Positions 59,735 through 64,000 of a DNA stretch of 64,000 nt are shown piece by piece; the stretch's first letter is position 1; each line of letters begins with the position of its first letter. Source of the stretch: Sarcocystis neurona. Taxonomy: Eukaryota > Apicomplexa > Conoidasida > Eucoccidiorida > Sarcocystidae. Made by a program: the position numbers and the translations under genes. The DNA lies in contig KL647289.1 in NCBI GenBank assembly GCA_000727475.1, forward strand, positions 8,544,154-8,608,153. Direction: 5' to 3'. Under the pieces are notes generated by a model, which searched no databases, was not told the origin of the DNA, and saw only the letters and a program-made list of their open reading frames with translations.

Positions 59735-60390
59735 TGGGCTACACGCGCTATACAGCATTTCGCCGCTCTTCAGCCACGTCATGTGGTCTTGTACGTGCTT
59801 CCAAAGCTGCGCTGCATTTCCCAGAGCTGATTCGCCCGCTTTCTCGAGAAGCAATGGAGTAGACTTTTTCCTTCAGGGCTTCACTTGCAGCAGTCTGGTA
59901 ACTGTTGCTGCTTGCCCGCGGCACTGCCGCAAGGAGAGATGACGCATTTAGAAAGGGAATCGCCTGCTGCGCAGGGTACTGAACCGCTGGTGCACCTACG
60001 CGTTTTGCTGTTGCTCTAATTTGTCTTCCTTCGCCCATTCAAGTTCGGCCTCCATTTGCTCCAAGCGGAGGCATCTTTCAGCTCTGGCTATTCATATTGC
60101 CGCGCTAGAAGTAATTTAGCGTAGCAGTGGTACAGCAAGGGTATTTTACTGCTATCGGCAGCTACGGGACTGGTACACCTGTTACAGCAGCCGCTGCTAC
60201 CAGCCTGCGCTTGCTCCGATTCCTGCTGTTGTAGCCGCCGGTCACTCGGGGTGGGGATTCACACGCAACAATCCCTCCGGGACTGTGCAAGCAGACGGCG
60301 ACTTTTTCCAGCTGCTTCCTTTTCTGCAGTGCTGTGCTCTTGGAGCACTTGTACGCAGTTGTCTTCAGGTACAGATCCACAGAGAGTCGC
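59690..60390 (-). CDS. pieces of a minus-strand coiled-coil gene, exon structure unresolved
   Basis: Three segments read as charged helical protein on the minus strand and look like exons of one gene. About 60282-60390 contains LYLKTTAYKCSKSTALQKRK. From 60083 (after the acceptor AATAGCCAG) to 60000 (GC|GTAGGT donor-like) it contains RCLRLEQMEAELEWAKEDKL. About 59854-59700 contains AQLWKHVQDHMTWLKSGEML. The plus-strand shadows are hydrophobic and less convincing. The joints I tried between segments did not all agree in phase, and the start is unknown. Low-complexity minus frames at 60441-61018 may be an upstream exon. No family was recognised. Confidence 0.3.
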
Positions 60391-60440
60391 CTCCCCCCGG
60401 CACCTCCCGCTGCAGTGTGATTGATAACGGTCCGGGCTTG

Positions 60441-61018
60441 CTACGCGCGCGCCAGAAGGCGCTGTGGCTGCGTCGCACGTCTCGCTGGATAGTAAAAGGA
60501 ATCCGTTTTATTGTTTACCGTAGACCCGGAGACCTGTGTCTCTCTTTCTGTCGGTCCTTTCCTGTGTCCTTCGCCGCTCGTAGCCCTCCCCTGTCCAATT
60601 TTTTTCACACCCCTCGCAACGCCGCTACCGCTGCGCTTCCCGCCACCAGTAGCCGCTGCTGGTGCAGCCGGTGAGGCAGGTGATGCTGTTGCTGCCGTTG
60701 CCGCCAAGCTCCTGCCTGCTCTACGCCGCCGCTGGCGGCACTGTACGCTTTCTTTGTTATTATGAATCGCCATTTCTCCCCCAACCACGGAAAGCGTGGC
60801 TTTCTCGCTGCATGGACCACGACTGCAGGCATCTGATAACTTCTCTTTGCAGTTGACTTTTGCTCCCCCCCCTCCGGCGGATAGATCATCCTTTCCCTTC
60901 CTGCGGGCGGTGGTGTCTCATGCGTGTCCGGCGCTGCGCTGTCGCTGGTGCTATTGAAACGGCTGTTGTTCGTGTTCTTGGTACGTTTTTCCGACTTTGT
61001 ACCATCCTTTCTCAGCAC
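60441..61018 (-). other. low-complexity minus-strand open region, possible 5' exon
   Basis: Two minus frames are open across this stretch: one from an ATG at 60771 (MAIHNNKESVQCRQRRRRAG, Ala/Pro-rich, then basic), and one ending at 60605 with Gln/His-rich sequence. I cannot say which, if either, is translated. It may belong with the coiled-coil segments at 59.7-60.4 kb. Confidence 0.22.
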
Positions 61019-61692
61019 AACACACGCAGCACAATTCGCAACAGCAGCAGCAGCGGGGCCGGCTTTCTCTTTAGCAAACAGCGTTCGTAGCAGCGGTTGT
61101 TGACACTCGTCTTTCTCGGGCTACTAGTCACAGCTGCTTTGCCCCTCACCCGGAGCAGTTGCGGCCGGTCTGCTGCTCACCTTTGGTACCCCAGACTCCA
61201 GCGTGGTCCCTTCGTTAGCAAGAATGCCACCCGAACTTGCTTCTCCTTTACCACTGTATATGTACACGCATACGCTTGGAAATGCGTGTAGGTATACACA
61301 CGAACTTACGACAAGTGGCCGCCATTTCGGGTGTAGTCCAAGCTCGCCACCAGGTTTTCAGTTTTAGTCACATCATACAGCACAAAGACACTTCTGTGTT
61401 GTCACTTTCAAACGCAGCAACGGAAAACTGCCCACTACATACGGAGGATGTTAGCTGCGTGCTACACAGTGGATCTTTGAAAGAATCTCTTTTAATAATT
61501 TGGGCACCTGTTAGAAGCTGTCTTAAACAACAAGGCCTGCGTGCGCGTCTCCGTAGAGCGCTAGTGGGCGACTATGTGTCAACACCGTAGAGAGATTCTT
61601 ACGTGCGATGGGAATTCTGCTTTGAACTACTTTGCTCCTCCCATGTGTGGCTCAAGTTGGCTTCTGCAGCTTCTGCACGTGTAGCAACAGCC
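61019..61692. other. 5' flank of the PhoD-like gene
   Basis: Contains a short CAG run at 61042-61053 and otherwise balanced sequence. No exon was recognised. It lies between the minus-strand coiled-coil segments and the plus-strand phosphatase-like gene, so it is probably a shared divergent 5' region. Confidence 0.3.
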
Positions 61693-64000
61693 ATGCACCC
61701 GCTACTTCAGGTGGAGTTTTCTCGGCGGCTACGCTGCGGAATGCAGGGACAGCAGAAACCACCGCTGCCGCAGCAGCAGGAACCGGAGCCACAGCAGCAG
61801 TACCGCCGGAAATTGGCCACTTTGGCCGAGCAGGCTGTTCGGTATGTTCGGTCGCAATGGCCACAGGAACAGCAGTATCAGCGGCGACAGCAGCAGGGGC
61901 ATCCTGGGCAGCAGCAGAAACGACCAGGTATTTTGCGCTGGGTTCGCTGGGGAGGAGGACGACAGCCTGCCCGGCCAAGGTTGACGCATGCACCACAAAC
62001 AGCTGCAAGCTCTCCTGCAAAGGGGAGCCGGTACAGGCACTCTGGGGCTCCCGGTGTTCCGGCTGTCTCAGATTCTGTATCCCTCACTGCTGCTTCTGCA
62101 GCAGGAGCTGGGGATCCAGGCGCCTTCTCCGAGGCAGCTGCCTGGCCAGCAGAAGTTTTTCCTGAGGCTGCGACTCCACACGGGTCCAGATCCGTTTCAG
62201 CCACTCGCGATACTGCCGGCACTGGCGCCGCGACCGCGGTTGGTGTAGAGGCCGATGCTGCGGATGTTGCTGCCAACGAAACGTCTAATCCTGTCGCATG
62301 CAATCCTGCTGCTGCGGCTTCTTCTTCTGCTGACGGAGCGGCAGGTGCCACGCTGCACCTTCCTGTTGCTGCTGCTCCTGCCGGTAGCTCTCCACCCCTG
62401 CGGCGTTTTGTGAACGGATGCCCAGGGGCAAGAACAGCACCGCCTGCAGGTTCGTCAGCAGCAGTACTGGCTGCCGCAGACGGCTTCGCAGCAGCAGCTG
62501 CTGCTGTTGCTGCAAGTGTAGTCGGGGCTGTGGATCTCCAGTGTTTAGAAGCTGCTGTTTTTGTTGAAGTGCTAAAGGAGCGCCGGCTGCTTTTGCCCTG
62601 GGGGCTTCAGCGCTTCGCCCTGCTTCTACTGCTCTGCATCTGCAGCAGTAGCTGCATCTTGCACGTTGCCGCTGCGGCTGCTGCAACTGCTGCTGTTGTG
62701 GACGCCGCTGGTCCCGCCGCTGCAGCTGCTCTGGACGCCACTGCTGCTGCGGTTGCAGATGCCTTTGCTGCCGCTACTGCTAAGCCAGAGGGCACTGCTG
62801 CTGCCGCAGCCGCGCGGACAGTTGGTGTGGAGGCCGCGGCTGCTGCTGCTGTTTTCACAGCTGACCCTCCTGCGCCCGCCGCTCCTTCAGAAGTAGGAGC
62901 AGAGTTGCAAGAAGGAAGGCGTCAAGGTGAAGAGTTTGATCCTTCGCGTTACACGCCAGAAATTCTTGAAGTGCCTGCGGGGCGTCCCTTGCGCTTCATT
63001 TTCGGCTCCTGCAATCTGCAGCCATTAGGTATACACCTGTTGTATCGGCAGCAGCATGTCTGTCTATTGACAGTAACAGCGGCTGCGCTTTTCGTCTCAC
63101 TTTGCTGTGCGCCATTCTAGATGCTACTCACTGCAGTGCTACTGCCAACGCTCGCGTGATCCTCTGGGCGAGTCTCTCTCCTGCTGCTGCTCGGGTGCCA
63201 CGTCGTCTCAGCACCTTGTTGTCGGGCCCTCCTTCGGTGTGTATGGCAGCAGACGCAGCAGATCCACTTCCCTCCCTGCGCATTAGCAGCGGAGCAGAGT
63301 CCGGTCCCCGATGCGGCGTCAGTCTGCGAAGCGACGGCGATTCTGCCGCACCTGATGTTGCATATGTCTACCTTTGAGATTCACAGCGATGTCTACTGAA
63401 CACGCAGACGAGGTCGAGCTGCTTGGGGGTTCTTGCACACACACGAGTCTTAGCTGTGCTGGGTGTCATTTTTTGCGCGAGGCTGGGGGCCGACGCCTTT
63501 GCTGCATCCAGTAAGTTTCAGGATACACACGTTTTCCTGCCTTTTTTCTGCTTTGCGTCTCTGTGTACATCTGTGTCCCGTGTACTGCGTTGGGGAACTC
63601 CTGCGGCAGTTAGTCTCCCTCCGTGCGATCAGATTCGGAGGAAAAACAGTCGACACTTTTCTCTTCTTTCCGCGGGTGAGCTGCTGTGGTGTGTGTCGGA
63701 AGGATCCTTTGGTCGTCTTCCTTACGCTACTTGTACGCAAGACACTGGAGTGTACGTACACCCGGTGCTCCGCTGGTCTTCTTGGACGCGCGCTGCTGGG
63801 GTGTGCCTACGGCCAGCGCGTCGCTACTCTTTCAGCAGGCGAGCGGCCGGGGTGTACGTACGGCCAGCGCGTCCGTAGTCTTTCAGCATTCGAGCGGCCG
63901 GGGTGTACGTACAGACGATGGCTCCTGGTTTCCTTGCGTGCGCTTCGCGGTTTGTATGTACAGACGACGAATGGCAGGTGCAAGAGGAAAACAAACTGAT
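61693..64000 (+). CDS. probable PhoD-like metallophosphatase, 5' part (runs off the window)
   Basis: Exon 1 runs from the first in-frame ATG at 61693 (MHPLLQVEFSRRLRCGMQGQ) to a donor at 63028 (CCATTAG|GTATAC). It is mostly Ala, Gln and Pro-rich filler with one hydrophobic stretch (FALLLLLCICSSSCILHVA) that may be a membrane segment. It ends in EEFDPSRYTPEILEVPAGRP followed by LRFIFGSCNLQPL. The FGSCN motif is the usual opening of PhoD-like phosphatase/phosphodiesterase domains, which hydrolyse phosphoesters with bound metals. Exon 2 probably begins at 63121 after GCCATTCTAG; phase agrees. A further exon (about 63453-63510, ending CATCCA|GTAAGT) reads LGADAFAAS, perhaps the degenerate counterpart of the GDxxYxD metal motif. 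Later catalytic motifs are outside the window. The call rests on one motif plus context. Confidence 0.4.
63795..63915. repeat. 51-bp tandem repeat, just over 2 copies
   Basis: The unit beginning GGCCAGCGCGTC recurs at 63811 and 63862, with flanking partial copies sharing GCGGCCGGGGTGTACGTAC. A plus frame through it encodes a 17-residue repeat (YGQRVxSLSAxERPGCT), but the tract lies after a strong GTAAGT donor and is more likely intronic. Confidence 0.85.

Overview
The window looks like nuclear DNA of a coccidian apicomplexan, most likely an Eimeria species. The evidence is dense CAG/CTG trinucleotide runs in exons, introns and untranslated DNA, read as poly-Gln, poly-Ser or poly-Ala depending on frame. 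There are also many (TA)n, (CA)n and (GT)n microsatellites, eukaryotic introns with GTAAG donors and pyrimidine-rich TAG/CAG acceptors, and conserved eukaryotic proteins inflated by low-complexity insertions. Species assignment is inference.

Layout. 1-7.2 kb: no recognisable gene; two short tandem duplications and, from 4.3 kb, CAG-rich DNA with unresolved coding potential. 7.2-11.7 kb (minus): a two-exon gene for a START-type lipid-transfer protein with a long low-complexity, coiled-coil N-terminal half. 12-17.4 kb: repeat-poor DNA with only uncertain ORFs. About 17.4-33.0 kb (minus): a PRMT3-type protein arginine methyltransferase, C2H2 zinc finger plus catalytic domain, spread over at least eight exons; its introns hold most of the microsatellites and minisatellites. 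33-36.9 kb: low-complexity DNA open in several frames on both strands. 36.9-42.8 kb (plus): a four-exon gene for a BCD1/ZNHIT6-type box C/D snoRNP assembly factor. 42.8-60 kb: a second repeat-poor segment holding one 1860-codon single-exon gene of unknown function (48.1-53.7 kb, minus) and several exon-like pieces. 60-61 kb: pieces of a minus-strand coiled-coil gene. 61.7 kb to the window end (plus): the 5' part of a probable PhoD-like phosphatase gene cut by the window edge.

Splice joints were made by hand. For the START, PRMT3 and BCD1 genes nearly every proposed donor/acceptor pair has matching phase and restores conserved family sequence across the joint. The PRMT3 and BCD1 genes are divergent neighbours, and both families act in ribosome biogenesis (uS5 methylation; box C/D snoRNP assembly). 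Whether they are co-regulated is not known from the sequence. No tRNA, rRNA, CRISPR or intact mobile element was found.
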